Shown: positions 32,490-44,554 of the stretch, one piece after another | How positions within the stretch are numbered: position 1 is the stretch's first letter | Layout of the letters: every line of letters starts with the position of its first letter | Assembly (NCBI RefSeq): GCF_021869535.1 | Contig: NW_026262690.1 | Span: 17,137,001 to 17,201,000, forward strand | Length of the DNA stretch: 64,000 nt | Source of the DNA: Mytilus californianus | Lineage: Eukaryota > Mollusca > Bivalvia > Mytilida > Mytilidae | Reading direction: 5' to 3' | Notes under the pieces: generated by a model | Told to the model about the DNA's origin: nothing | The model's input: only the letters and a program-made list of their open reading frames with translations | Database searches by the model: none | Translations under genes and position numbers: made by a program

Positions 32490-33645
32490 TCTGTTCGATG
32501 TTTTTTCTTTGAAATGTCAATCAAATATCAAAAACTTGATCTTTTTCTTTCACTATATTGGATACCAACATTACATAATTTCTTGCAATAGTATTAAAAT
32601 ATTTGAATTTTCTACCCTTTACACACGTATTCCCCATTCCAACCTTAAAGACAGATTAAGAGAATTGGTCCTACTTTGTTTTATTAAAAAGATTGGCCAA
32701 AATATCTTATTTTAGGGAGAGATTAATCGTACTCTGTTAAAACCGATCTGTTTGAAACAAAAATTCTCTGAAACTGACATTATAAGATGATTGATTTCCT
32801 TATATGAAAACATGTTTGTTATGTTTAACGATGACATTCCCATTGGAACCAACGTTGCTCCTCCCCGTGCCGACTAATGTCTTTATTCATATGAGGCAGA
32901 CTTCATGCAGGTGGCCCATTGCAAGGCACAATATCAGTCCCTATCCAATATACCCTCATTTTCCAGTGACAGTCCAAATTTCCTTGACCTTCATCCCGGA
33001 TGGCTTCTTTACGGGACATAACTTTTGTATTTATTGTTAATTTGTTTTAGTCCTAAACATGCATGAAATATTTGCCACTGAACGTTAAGCAAACAATAAT
33101 CAGTCGATCAATCATACAGGAGATTCTTAGGAAAAATAAAAAGCTGGCATTATCCTTTGAATTCACGTTCCGCTATATCAAGATGATGTTCTTTCACTGA
33201 ATAAATTTTAAGTTAGTGACTATGCTGAACTCATCTATCCCATCAACAGGAAATAAAAAATACAACAGATACAGTTAAGTCTGCCCCACATCTTGACTAT
33301 CATCTAGAAATTGACAATGAGGGTTGGTTGAGAAAAAAAACTTTACGACAAACGAGATAATTTCAGCTTCCAAATTGTAAACTTTCCATTAATATGTTGC
33401 AGAATATATTCATGCAGCGACTGCATTTGGGGTATATATCTCCCAGTTGATACGATATTCCAGAGTTTGTCTTTCCAATAATGATTTCCTTGGTAGAGTT
33501 ATTGCTGGCAAGGGAGCTATTAAACTATGATTTCAAATAGTTAAGTTGAAGTCATCCCTACGAAAATTTTACGGAAGCTATCACGAGTTGGTTGACCGTT
33601 ATGGAATATCTGTTTCACAGATGACGACAAATATGTGCCAATCGT
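32490..33645 (+). pseudogene. Reverse transcriptase remnant, family 2, interrupted
   Basis: In order, the plus strand still shows EFSTLYTRIPHSNLKDRLRE (about 32,600-32,660) and a GTN box in DIPIGTNVAPP (about 32,829-32,861). After an inserted repeat comes KLALSFEFTFRYI followed by a frameshifted DDV near 33,170-33,195. Then come LDYHLEIDNEGWL (about 33,293-33,330) and, in shifting frames, KFYGSYHELVDRYGISVSQM (about 33,570-33,625). The order is that of an RT from fingers to thumb. Many stops and frameshifts show an old pseudogene. Penelope-like placement is inference. Confidence 0.8.
32926..33116 (+). mobile_element. Short retroposon inserted in the RT pseudogene
   Basis: AATATACCCTCATTTTCCAG and TTGCCACTGAACGTTAAGCA match the element at 10,509-10,810, ending in a CAATCAT-type tail. 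ATGCAG precedes it and ATACAG ends it, a near-perfect 6-bp direct repeat. The RT reading (DFMQ, then EILRK) resumes directly afterwards. The left part is truncated or rearranged. Confidence 0.7.
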
Positions 33646-33900
33646 TGTAACCAAAATCCCCTCTTTTCCTCGAATGTGACCTACCAAATAATACTTATCA
33701 CCAGGTTTGTACTTTCATGGTGCATGATCTTCCAGTGCACCTGCAATCACCCTAAAATTTTGGTGGGCTTCATGTTGCTTAGTGTTAAGTTTTTTAAGTC
33801 GTGTTTTGTAGGACGTTTTTCGTTTTTTGCCATGACATTGTCAGTTCGTTTTTTACTTTAGCTTGACCATCCCTTTGATATCATCTTCCCTCTCTTGTGT
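33646..33900 (+). repeat. Family-2 3' tail
   Basis: TTTTGGTGGGCTTCATGTTG, GCCATGACATTGTCAGTTCG and GACCATCCCTTTGATATCAT follow the RT in the order and sense also seen, inverted, at 39,715-40,020. This is the untranslated 3' tail of the element. Confidence 0.75.
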
Positions 33901-36110
33901 ACCTATATATTAATTGTCGATGAAAATCTTACTAAAATTCATGTTTTTCAATTCATGGTTTTATTTGACACCTTGCAAAAAGTTTTGAATTGTAATTTAT
34001 AAATATATTATATAAACATGTGTAGATCAATTTCGATTGAAACCGTAGAACAGAATGCCATTTCTTAAAAGTTTGATATTTTAACAAAAAAACTTAGTTC
34101 GTGTATATCTCCCCCTCTTTTCACTGACATTCAAATCTGACACCTTTAATAAAAACTATGTTATTACGACCAATATGTTTTCCGAATTTTCACAAAATGC
34201 TTTTTTTGCACCCAGATCAATTTCTTTTAGCACGTTATTTCAAATAGATTTTCTCAAAATAAATGATTTTTCAAAAAAGAAAGTTTTTAATCACAATTTT
34301 TTTAACTGGCCTCAATCTAAAACTTGTATTTACAAGTAAATTTAAGTTTTTCCTGGTAAATCTAGCACAAAGAGATCTTTCTGAAATAACGTTGTTTTTG
34401 TATTTCTAACAAAAAATAATTTCGTCGGCAAACTTTTACCGCAAACTATCACAAAATCATTAATTAATATTGAATAGCATTTTATAACTTTTATAACAAT
34501 TGATGTTGACATTCTACCAAAAAAGATGTTTCTTAACATTTGAAATTATGCACCACAATTTTTGTCCATATTTAACATTTTTTTCATGAACACATCGCAT
34601 GAAGATTATGTAAATCGATTGAGGCAATCATGACTTAATGTCAGCATGAGAGTGGAGAAGAAGACAGACTGACTAATTGATTGACAAACAAATAAACAGA
34701 CAAAATGATTTTTATTCGGCACATCCGACTAATTGCGTGGTCGTAGTTATACTTGAATCTGTTAAAAGGGCCTCTGGATTTTAAATGTCAGTAAAATAGA
34801 ATTTTGAAATTCAAAACTTAGATTGACCTTTATCTTTGATGTCACGGTGTAAAAATACAAGTTTTCTAAGTTTGATACATGTAGTTGTAATAAAGAAGAA
34901 TTAATCGTTGACTTGATATACGGTGTTTATCGAAGGACATGCGCACTTGTTCGACTTATGATAGCTCAATATTTTCAGAGGTTAATGGTTATTTTAGGAC
35001 GATTGTAACTTAATCGTAGTAGACTAAGGGAATTTGAAATATAATCTGTAATTAGAACAAAGGCTGTCATCAGAAATATTTGATTAAGTAAATATAGATC
35101 AAGTGTATCACAAAACCCGTATGAAATGTCATCATTATTTAAGTATTTGACATCTTATCTTCGATCTTAAGTACCATGCAACATATTGTTATAATACCAA
35201 AGACATGATGAGTATGATTTACGGAGAGTTAATAGCTTGAATTCGTGCAAACTAATATGAAACTTGGATATATTGTAGGACTTCACAGCCAGTTGTCAAA
35301 TAACTTACAGGAAAAGATTGCGAAAAGGAGGTGAAAATATAATTAAATAAATATATATGACAGATTTGTCTACAATGTTACTTACAGTAGGTTACTTATA
35401 CAAGAAATACGGGAACCCAAGTACCAAATTAAAATTATAGACTTTTGTGGGAATAAATCGTTGTCGAAGACACTTAGAGGATTAGAGAGATGTTATGGCT
35501 TAATTTATTTAACGTTAATCTTTCTAAAAAAAAATAGTTTGATTACTAGGAATTAACACAAGACCTAAATGAGCACAACAAAGTCAGATTGTGAAATATG
35601 TAGGTTTATTTTCTTATTCGAATTGTAAAACGAAGATTAAATAATAATTTTACGTTGAGGGCCACAAGGAAGATTTTTGTAAATATCTTTGCTGACTCTC
35701 TTCAAATAGATGTTAGAGGTAACACAAATACATTTTCAAAAGTTTACGAAGAAATAAAACCGAAGAATATTCACTTTGAAAAAAAGTTATCATTTAAAAC
35801 CGTAAACATAAAATACAGTATGACTAGCAAAAATAAAAATAAAAAGCAGAACTTAATTTTTGGTGGGTCTACATATTAATAATTAATAATTAAAGTAATT
35901 TTATGATTCAATCTAAAATTATTTGACGGAAATTTCGTCGATTTTCTTTTGTGTTGAAACACTTGCATATTCGAGAGTAGTAAAAGCCATCATTGTAGGG
36001 TTTATGTAACAATATTTCGCGATTCTTTTGTTCTTTGTTATAATTGCAAGACATGTTAATGACGAAATTCAAGTTTTAAGGGTTGATTATAGTTTAAAAA
36101 AAATAATTCT
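33901..36110. other. Unassigned AT-rich stretch
   Basis: No repeat or gene that I can name. The open frame 35,655-35,879 is lysine/asparagine-rich and has no motif. Confidence 0.4.
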
Positions 36111-36116
36111 CATAAA

Positions 36117-36290
36117 TTAAGGCGACAGTAGATAACCACAGTTCAAATTTTGTAATCCTAAACTAGGACTTAAACTGCTCCTTGTTTCAAAGTCGAAACA
36201 TACATTTGATTTTGCTTCTATCGTGATGATTTGACCGTCTTGAGATAAAACCACAAATATTGCGTTCTGCATTCGAAAGAAGCAAATATT
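36117..36290 (-). other. Possible isolated 3' exon, unknown
   Basis: On the minus strand a pyrimidine-rich tract ending TTCGAATGCAG precedes a frame that reads NAIFVVLSQDGQIITIEAK and then CFDFETRSSLSPSLGLQ. It ends in a stop. The amino-acid mix is more protein-like than its neighbours, and the AG could be a splice acceptor. No partner exon or family is recognised. Confidence 0.2.
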
Positions 36291-36311
36291 TGACAAAAAA
36301 ATCCCCGTCAA

Positions 36312-37880
36312 ATAGAAAGTTAACCTTTGCCGTCCATAACATCATTTCAAAGTATTATTCTGAAAAAAATCAGGATGCTTAACATGTCTTATATATAAGT
36401 ATATACATAAAATAAAATGATAATTTTGTTAAATTTTTACTAGGTGTTAAATAAAAGAGGCAGTATTGATTTGTTAACAGAATTTTAAAATGGGAGTAAA
36501 GCATTTAGAAATTGTATCCCACCAGGGGGAAACCAAAGGGATGGAGTGACTATCGAAAACTTTTGAGGAAATGAGAACATAATTCAAAAACCTGGGGCTG
36601 TTTTAACCTGTAAAAGTATAGGACGACTGCCCTCATTCGAACATCGCCGCCTGCCTGTGTAGAGATGACATAATAACTGGCCTTTTATATTCACATACTG
36701 TCGACAAGTTTTCGATATCAATGTTATGTCTGAAATGAAATTAGAAATAACAAAATATTAGGAAGTAGATCAGTTTATACCATACTAGCAAGCTTACCTG
36801 GTTAGGTACTGTCACGAAATCGCATTACTTTACTATACTCTATTATTTGGTGTTCTGCATTAGCAGTGGCGGTTTTGGATTTTCAGAAAAAAAATTTCAG
36901 AGAGAAAGAGAGGAGGTTGAGGCAAAGGAATATATTTGTCTGACTATTCTGCAAAGGGACTGTGAAATGTTACAGTACGGAACTGAGAACATGATTTTTA
37001 AAAAGTTGGGGCTGCAACAAAAATGTTGTTTACACGGCGGTAGACTACCTATGTAGTTACTATATGGCTAAGGTTTGTTAAAATCTAAAATTGGAGTAAA
37101 TAATATTTCAATGATAACGTATTCACCATATGAATATTTTAGAAAGTCGGTATACGTATAGGTTTGATCGGACGGTTCTCAAATAATATAACAATTGTAA
37201 TATAATAAAAGTATGAGGTATTCTAGCTATTTGCAGAATATTACTTGACTAGCAACGAAAATAATCTTGTACTAGATAGCTGACGTGTCTATTGCGCTTG
37301 TGTAGCCAAATAATGTAAAATATTTATAGGAATTTGTGTTTTTGTTTCAGAAAGAGTAGAAAGACTTACAACAAAGAACACAGTATATGCAAATATGTTG
37401 TCCATGGAATCATCCGTCTAAGATACCGATGCTACATTAACTGATTAAATTTACTTCCAGTTTTCAAGGTGTAAATGTTTGGAAAATGTTTTGTTTAAAA
37501 AAAAATGAAGATAACAAGTCGTACTTGAGTTGAAGGAAATCTAAAAACCCTCAATGTCAGGGGTAATTAGTGTTTTGAGGTCTAAAACGACTATATGAAT
37601 CAGCATATCTTATGACATACATTTTGATTCGAAATATTATCTTAAAAGATCTAGATCTACTGAAGCTAAAATAAGTACTGAAATGTGGAATCGTTATAGA
37701 TCAATAGTCAAAATAATACGTGCATTACATCGACCGGTTAGAGAAAATGCCTTAGGTCACAGGATTAGAAGGTTTATAAACATGCCAACAGAGTTCGGTC
37801 TTCGAAATCGGTCTTTCTATGAAACTGCTGGAGAACCATAAGACCAGAAATCACACCAAGGTTGTTTTATCAGTGTAACA
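36312..37880. other. Unassigned stretch
   Basis: No gene is recognised. TTTGTTTCAG near 37,342 looks like a splice acceptor, but no coding exon follows. The frame 36,847-37,056 lacks motifs. Confidence 0.35.
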
Positions 37881-37884
37881 TAAA

Positions 37885-38065
37885 ACTAAGGAGATGTGGT
37901 ATGATTGCCAATGAAACAACTATCCACCAAAGTTCAAATAAAGTGGATGTAAGCAATTATAGGCAACCTTACGGCCTTAATCAATGAGAAAACACCATAC
38001 CGTATAGTCAGCTATAAAAGGCCACGACATGAAACATATGAAACTATTGAATTGAGAATACTATA
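37885..38065 (-). repeat. Family-1 3'-tail repeat
   Basis: GGAGATGTGGTATGATTGCC, AAGTGGATGTAAGCAATTAT and AGTCAGCTATAAAAGGCCAC show a 5'-truncated tail copy of about 180 bp. Confidence 0.85.
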
Positions 38066-38069
38066 TTTA

Positions 38070-39560
38070 CCTCAAAAATTGTATTTATATAATAACTAGT
38101 GTGACCAGGTGGAAGTGACGACTCGAATGCGGACCATTCAAATAATTTATCAAATATAATCAAAGAAGGCAATGACAGATTTGAAATATACAGATGATGA
38201 TGACTTTACAAATAAATGCATATGAATATATAAATTTGTAGAAAATAATGTATATTATGTTTAATTACACAATTGCAAATATATAGTTATGGAAAATAAA
38301 GTTGAATGACTACTCTAAATGTAAAGAATTTGTTAATCAATGCAAATGCAAAATAATTAAAGTAAGTTGACTATACAACTAAATAAAATATTGTACACCA
38401 TTGAAAGTTAATTACAGGTAAATAAGAAAATAAAAAGTTTGAAATACAGTTAGCAAAGTAAATGAAACTAAATGAAATATTCAAGACAAAACATTTTTAA
38501 CCATAGATTAATTTGGGAAAACCTTGAAATGATAAATACCATATACTGCTGGCCACGGCTCATAATGTTGCTTCTGGATTGACTTATTCCGCATTGGCAA
38601 TATTGATAAAAATCACAGTTCTGTATATTTAGTTAAAATACAAGAATTTTACAAAATCCACACTAGTTTTGTTCAATACTTGATAAAATGTGAATTTATT
38701 TTTGGTTTAGAATGTTTTTTCTCTCATTTTTTCAATAAGTAATAGAAATTAATTTAGTTCTTATGCTTACTGCTTTCAAAATTAACCAAATCCAATACCA
38801 TTGAATAAGTTATATAAGGCCTCGAAATCAAGACCAACCGCTGTTTGTGATCGCTCAGAGCGTGGTTGTATGTAGGTAAGCGCTCAACTCAATCTAATTA
38901 TTGAAACAGAAAGGAGGACACATATGCATGACATACAACTAATGGACGAGTACATGCAGTTAATAAAAACAACTTCAAACCAAATTGTTACTTTTAAATA
39001 TAACATGTGTTTTCAGAATAAACATCAAGTACACATCCAACAGAGTGTTTGTAAAGGATCTATTGTCTAAATTTAAAGGACCAATAAGTTAACATGGAGC
39101 ATTTTCAAATTTACAAGCAATTTTTAGGCATTTCAAAATTAGCATATACATGTATATTCAGAAAAATAACTTAATGGTGTAACCACTCAAATTAAATACT
39201 CAATGCTATGATATTGCAAATGTTGGGTAAGATTCGAAAATTTCGAATTGACCTTTTGTGAAACAAGTGCAGAGGACATTTGGTCTATTTACGTGTACTA
39301 TTATTGGGATAATATAGAAGTAAGATGCACCAGAAGTAAACCGATGTTCAATACTCGAATTTTACTTTTAATATCCTAATCAAGTAACGAAACCGAGGGA
39401 ATCGCTTGAACTACAAACGAAGTAAGCTGATCGTCATAGGTCTCGTGCTATGCGTTCATCGCACGTCATGCGAATCCACTTTCGGTCAACATGTCACAAT
39501 AAGGAATAGGAAACAATCGAGAAATTTAAAGATCAAACAACTATTCAGTACGTATCGATT
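38070..39560. other. Unassigned AT-rich stretch
   Basis: No gene or nameable repeat is seen. The frame 39,406-39,627 runs into the hairpin at 39,562. Confidence 0.4.
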
Positions 39561-39561
39561 A

Positions 39562-39646
39562 GTGTATGAAAAGGTATTTACTATGAAATTTAGAGCGAGG
39601 GCTTTCCCCGAGCACTTAATTTCATAGTTTATACTTTTTCATAGAC
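39562..39646. repeat. 85-bp hairpin
   Basis: GTGTATGAAAAGGTATTTAC on the left pairs with the inverse of GTTTATACTTTTTCATAGAC on the right. The stem is about 40 bp with few mismatches and closes on GCGAGGGCTTTCCCCGAGC. It is GC-rich at the tip and non-coding. Confidence 0.85.
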
Positions 39647-39714
39647 TATCCAATTCAGCACATATTTACAACTCAAGTAATCTTTTAATTGGTCTATTGA
39701 TAGTTTATTATGGC

Positions 39715-40020
39715 TGACTATTTGTATAAAAGAGGGACGAAAGATACCAGAGGGACAGTCAAACTCATAGATCGAAAACAAACTGACAACGCCATGGCCA
39801 AAAATAAAAGACAAACAGACAAATAATAGTACAAATGACACAACATAGAAAACCAAAGACTAAGCAACACGAACCCCTCCAAAAACTGGGGGTGATCTCA
39901 GGTGCTCCGGAAGGGTAAGCAGATCCTGCTCCACATGTGGCACCCGTCGTGTTGCTTATGTTATTACAAATCCGGTAAATAGTCTAATTCGGTAAGTCAC
40001 ATTCGTGAAAAGGGAGGGTA
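39715..40020 (-). repeat. Family-2 3' tail
   Basis: GAAAGATACCAGAGGGACAG, AACTGACAACGCCATGGCC and CACGAACCCCTCCAAAAACT lie directly downstream, on the minus strand, of the RT remnant. A second, shorter copy of the outer end is at 57,240-57,340. Confidence 0.8.
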
Positions 40021-40455
40021 TTGTAGTTACGACATAAGGAACATATCCAATATCATCTGTGAAACGGTTATTCCAAAACGGTCAACCAACTCGTGATGGC
40101 GTCCGTAAAATTTACGAAGGGATGACTTCAACTTCACCATTTGGAACTTTTGGTTTAATAGCTTCCTTGTGAGCAGCAATCCTCTATCAAGGAAATCATG
40201 ATAGGAAACACAAGCCCGGGAATATCGTATCAATTGGGAGATATATTCTCCGTATTAAGGCGCTGCTGGAATGTTGCAACATAGAAATGGAAAGTTCACA
40301 ATTGGGAAGCTAAAATCATCTCTTTTGTCGTAAAGTTTTGTTTTCAACCGACCCTCATTGTCAATTTCTAGATGTAAGTCAAGATATGAGACAGACTTAA
40401 CTGTATCTGTCGTATCCTTTATATCTAGTTCGATGGGATAGAATCGTTCAACATG
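40021..40455 (-). pseudogene. Reverse transcriptase remnant, family 2, C-terminal part
   Basis: The minus strand reads TKLYDKRDDFSFPI (about 40,305-40,345). Then come IRYSRACVSYHDFLDRGLLL and KLKSSLRKFYGRHHELVDRF (ending near 40,075). These are the thumb motifs of the family. The YxDD catalytic box is not present, and the copy is 5'-truncated near 40,455. The thumb stretch of 68 codons is intact, so this copy is younger than the one at 32,490. Confidence 0.85.
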
Positions 40456-40609
40456 TATAACATGTGTTCGTTAAACGGAGTTCATTAACTCAATTTGATG
40501 TTTTGTAAATTTACTCACTAGTATCATAGTAAAATATTTGATTTCAAAAGGCCCATGACTCCAAAATGAAAAGATGGTAGCTGCTGGTGAAAGTATGTAC
40601 CTGGTATAT

Positions 40610-40790
40610 TGATATAAAGGCAACAGTAGTATACCGCTGTTCAAAAGTCATAAATCGATTGAGAGAAAACAAATCTGGGATACAAACTAAAACCGAGGGA
40701 AACACATCAACTGTAAGAGGAAAACAACGGAACAACAGAAACACTGAAGTGCAACAATAACAAACGTCAACATACATAGAAACGAACTAT
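40610..40790 (+). repeat. Mussel interspersed repeat, family B
   Basis: GGCAACAGTAGTATACCGCT, AACCGAGGGAAACACATCAA and CAACAGAAACACTGAAGTGC form a repeat of about 180 bp shared with 48,525-48,705. All three copies in the window have the same orientation. Confidence 0.85.
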
Positions 40791-40794
40791 AAAG

Positions 40795-41690
40795 CGTTTT
40801 TTACTGCATGTACTTCTTTACATGGTAAGATGACAAAATAAATTGACCATAAGCAGGCATATATAATTAAATTCAAGTAGGAGCTTTACATGTTTTGAAA
40901 ATATTTTTCAATTTCACAGTAAAATTAAAGCTATAATAAATTTTAAGTGCCCACAGTCTAGCGGATAGGCACTAAAAACAACTATCCATAGATCAAAAAT
41001 TTTAGGTTTTGTGTTTTTTTTTTTATTTCAAAGTGAAATCTAAAAGATTCATAGGAATATATATTTATAAGGACGTGGCACATTCCTTTCAGACATTATC
41101 ACAGTCTTTCAACTCATGATGAAATAGATCAATTTCCTCAAATAAGTAAAACAAAAATCGTCATCAAGTTGCCTTTATTTCCCTTCACAAGGTTTCACAG
41201 TACTCACTTTTTTTATGCACATAGAAACTGTATGGATGATAAATTACCACAATTATACGATAGCGTTGTACTGTAATCAAGGTTTTAAGGACCATATTTG
41301 TTATTCTTTATTTAAATGAAAGAATTTTGTCAAAATATTTTTTAAATTCAAAGATTTCAATTGCAGGATATTTAAAAATCAATGTGAAAACTAACAACAA
41401 ACTTTTTTTTTTAATTTTGGACACAACATTTAATTCCAAAATATCTTGATTACAATACAATGAAATCATACCCCTTGTGGTCACTCATGTATAGTTACTT
41501 AGAACATGGAAAAAGAATGTACTATGAAAATCAGAAGGCAAATTCAAGCAATTCGATTTGACGATAAGTTGTAAATATGTGGTAAATAAAGATATAAAGG
41601 CCTTAAACACGCCGTATTTGTCAACCAATTCGTGAATGTGATAGTAAATCTAATACCTTATGTACATTTTTGTGTTGATTTGAGTTCATT
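40795..41690. other. Unassigned AT-rich stretch
   Basis: No gene or nameable repeat is seen. Confidence 0.45.
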
Positions 41691-41692
41691 CC

Positions 41693-42150
41693 TCATAAAT
41701 CTACAAGTGCATTTGTGTGAGGAGAACACCATTGATAAAGAATGCCGCATAATGTGAACATATACACACGTATCGAATCAAATAAGATAATTCCTGACAC
41801 GATAGGACAGAGGGTACTAGTATTTCCGGCTAAGAAATGTTGACAATGGAGAAACTCGTCATGTTTATCATCGATCCTACTTTGAAGTCGTCCACCTGCA
41901 TCAATATCAAGAAAAACTTTCAGATATGAACCAGATCCTTCTAGTGTCTGTGGAATCCTAAACATATCAAGTTCTATAGATATAAGAAATGCAATCAATC
42001 ACTGACTAGCAAAATTATAACGTGACAAATCATCAATACATCTGAAATTAAAATTAAAGACTTTGGCACGATATTTTAAATTTTTATCTCCTTCGAATTT
42101 TTTAACGTTCTCATATACTCAACAAATACGCTGTCGATTAGAATGTCAAT
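41693..42150 (-). pseudogene. Reverse transcriptase remnant with intact catalytic aspartates
   Basis: The minus strand reads KVFNFNFRCIDDLSRYNFAS near 42,005-42,065, where CIDD is the YxDD position with tyrosine replaced by cysteine. In another frame come GSYLKVFLDIDAGGRLQSRI and DDKHDEF (about 41,840-41,935). The upstream part jumps from a VDILIDSVFVEY-like stretch straight to this, so the GIPxGTNCA box is deleted. It may be a third RT subfamily, because its IDAGGRLQ motif differs from the IDNEGRL of family 2. Confidence 0.72.
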
Positions 42151-42159
42151 CAATTTGAT

Positions 42160-42955
42160 TATATCGTCTTCGATGTAAGTTGTTGTTGGAATTAAAACGA
42201 TAACAGGAATAAATACAATAATAAACAGTATAGCACCTGCCACCAGCAACAGATTAATTATCCGATAGTAGACAAAACTTACAGCAACAAATAATACATG
42301 GTCATATGCATATAATCTGAACTAAAGCACAACATTTGGTTGGATGATAAACCAGTTTACGTCAACAAATACCTCTCCGAAGCCTCTTCAGACTATTGGT
42401 ATAAAAGCAAAACGCACAAACCCCTCCCCTAAACAAAATTATCTACTGGAAAAAAATTGAAAAGCAGGATATAATGAACTCGTTGCCCCAGGAAACTAGC
42501 TAAGGTATAAGTTGTTGAATACTACCCCTTAAGAAACTAAATAAATTAGAAAACGGATAATGTGCTACACATTGTATATCGTGAAAGATCAAAGCTAAAC
42601 TAAATGGATTCTTGATATATAAAAACTGTTTAATTTAATGCATTTACATTGGTTAACATCTTTATAACTGACTGCACTTTACAGATATAGGAAGGTGTAA
42701 TAACTTTAACATATTGTCGTCGCATTTCTTTAAACAAGAATAACACACTCACGCTTCTCTGTTCTCTGTTATACCACGTTTATATATCGCTAAACTGTAT
42801 GAAGAGATACGGTGCTTTTCAAGATTAGTTGTTTATATATTCCTATTTCCATTCCTTTTTGATAAAGTTGTATTTTATGAACACTTCAAATTTGTACATA
42901 TACATAGCTTGATTAGGTTACACTACACATCGTGATTTGAAAATATGTATATAGA
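42160..42955. other. Unassigned stretch
   Basis: No gene or nameable repeat is seen. Confidence 0.4.
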
Positions 42956-42957
42956 TA

Positions 42958-43080
42958 TAAGTAGATGTGGTATAAGTGCCAATGAGACAACTCTCCATCC
43001 AAGTCACAATCTGCAAAAGTAAACCATTATAGGTCAAAGTATGGCCTTCAACACGGAGCCTTGGCTCACATGTCCATTTA
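42958..43080 (-). repeat. 3'-tail repeat, variant form
   Basis: AGATGTGGTATAAGTGCCAA, GACAACTCTCCATCCAAGTC and GCCTTCAACACGGAGCC mark a variant that differs internally from the main tail. The same variant forms the 91-bp insert at 47,858-47,948. Confidence 0.8.
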
Positions 43081-43084
43081 CATT

Positions 43085-44390
43085 TAGGATTGAAAAAAAA
43101 ATATTTCACTTGGAAATATCCATTGCTATGAGAAAACGTTCAAGCAGCACCAAAATAGGTGATGCTTATCCCCCGCTTAAAACGATATAAATGGGATTTA
43201 GTGTACTTTTATGATTTACCTGATGGAGGGTGGCTGTTTGAAAGAAATATGTCGAATCAAGGGTTCCTATCTGTAAAAATTACCCTTTCGAACGTTCTGC
43301 GGACGCCTAATGATTCGGTTATCCGTTATAAAGTTTTTGTTTTACACATATATATATATATATTGCAATTGTAGTTGCCACAATCTTTCCTGCGATTATG
43401 GCATCACTTAATACAATTTATTACCAAGTTTAACCTGCAATCACCAACACTATAGATGCAAACAGAGGAATTCAAACTTCGTATCCTTTCAAACACATGT
43501 GTTTCCTCAAGTGTCGCATTTTGAGCTATTCAATTTTGATGTTTGTATCGTTTCTGACTGTGATATTCTTGTCAAACCTAAGTCCTGCAAAGCTATGATT
43601 GCATTTGAAGTTTTATAGTCGATCAAATATCAGGCTTAGACAATTAACATGTTTCAATGGTTTATGAACTTAATGTCAATTTGCTGTTCATTCGTAGGTT
43701 TTTGCTAATTAGCTCATACAAGCATTTTAACCTGGCAAGGAACATTAGACCTAATATTGGATCACCAAAGTCCAAACCCGTTTTCGACAGTGTTTAATTA
43801 GTATTTTATTGAATTTTGTTTGCCTTTCCCCATTTTTGTAATTCATGATGACGTAGAACGTCGATCCCGTGGTATTATATATCATTTTGTTTTATTAAAT
43901 TGTCGTCTCATCTTACTTAATACCTACTATACCTCTATGACAATTAATACTAATCATTTTCTTGTTAAGAACGTTTCTTGGCCCTATTCGTGTGTTAATT
44001 TGAGTCAAACAGATGTGCAATTCCCCATGTCAATCAATTTGACATAAATGCAGATTTTCTATTGTACTTTAAAAACAATGACGGTGCTAAACAGCATTCA
44101 AACTTTATACAATAATATAATTTATCTTTTTCCCCTAACAGATAATTTATATTTAGACTTGCATTATTTATCTACCTTAAATGGAGTTTAAGTTATTTGT
44201 CGTGACATACTAATTATACAGTTCTCTGTATACGTTGTCTTCTAGATCAAATTCAATAGTAAAACTACACAAATAAGTCTACTTTTGTGCCACACATGAT
44301 AAAAAAAACGTTTTTAAATGTTGAAAAACGGGAATAAATAATGGGAATATCTCTTTAAACCCTGATGATTCAAGGTTATAAGGTTTTCTC
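43085..44390. other. Unassigned stretch
   Basis: Open frames at 43,159-43,374 and 43,820-44,047 have no motif. This stretch may be the decayed body of the element whose tail follows at 44,395, but I cannot show this. Confidence 0.3.
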
Positions 44391-44394
44391 GTTT

Positions 44395-44550
44395 CGGAGA
44401 CTTTTATAGCTGACTATTCGGTGTACGGGTTTTGCTCATTGTTGAAGGCCGTACGGTGACCTACAGTTGATTATTTATATGTCATTTGGTCTCTTGTGGA
44501 GAGTTGTTTCATTGAAAATCATACCACATCTTCTTAATTTTATATATTCC
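44395..44550 (+). repeat. Family-1 3'-tail repeat
   Basis: TTTTATAGCTGACTATTCGG, GAAGGCCGTACGGTGACC and TCATACCACATCTTCTTAAT show the last 150 bp of the tail with its typical end. Confidence 0.8.
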
Positions 44551-44554
44551 TTAA

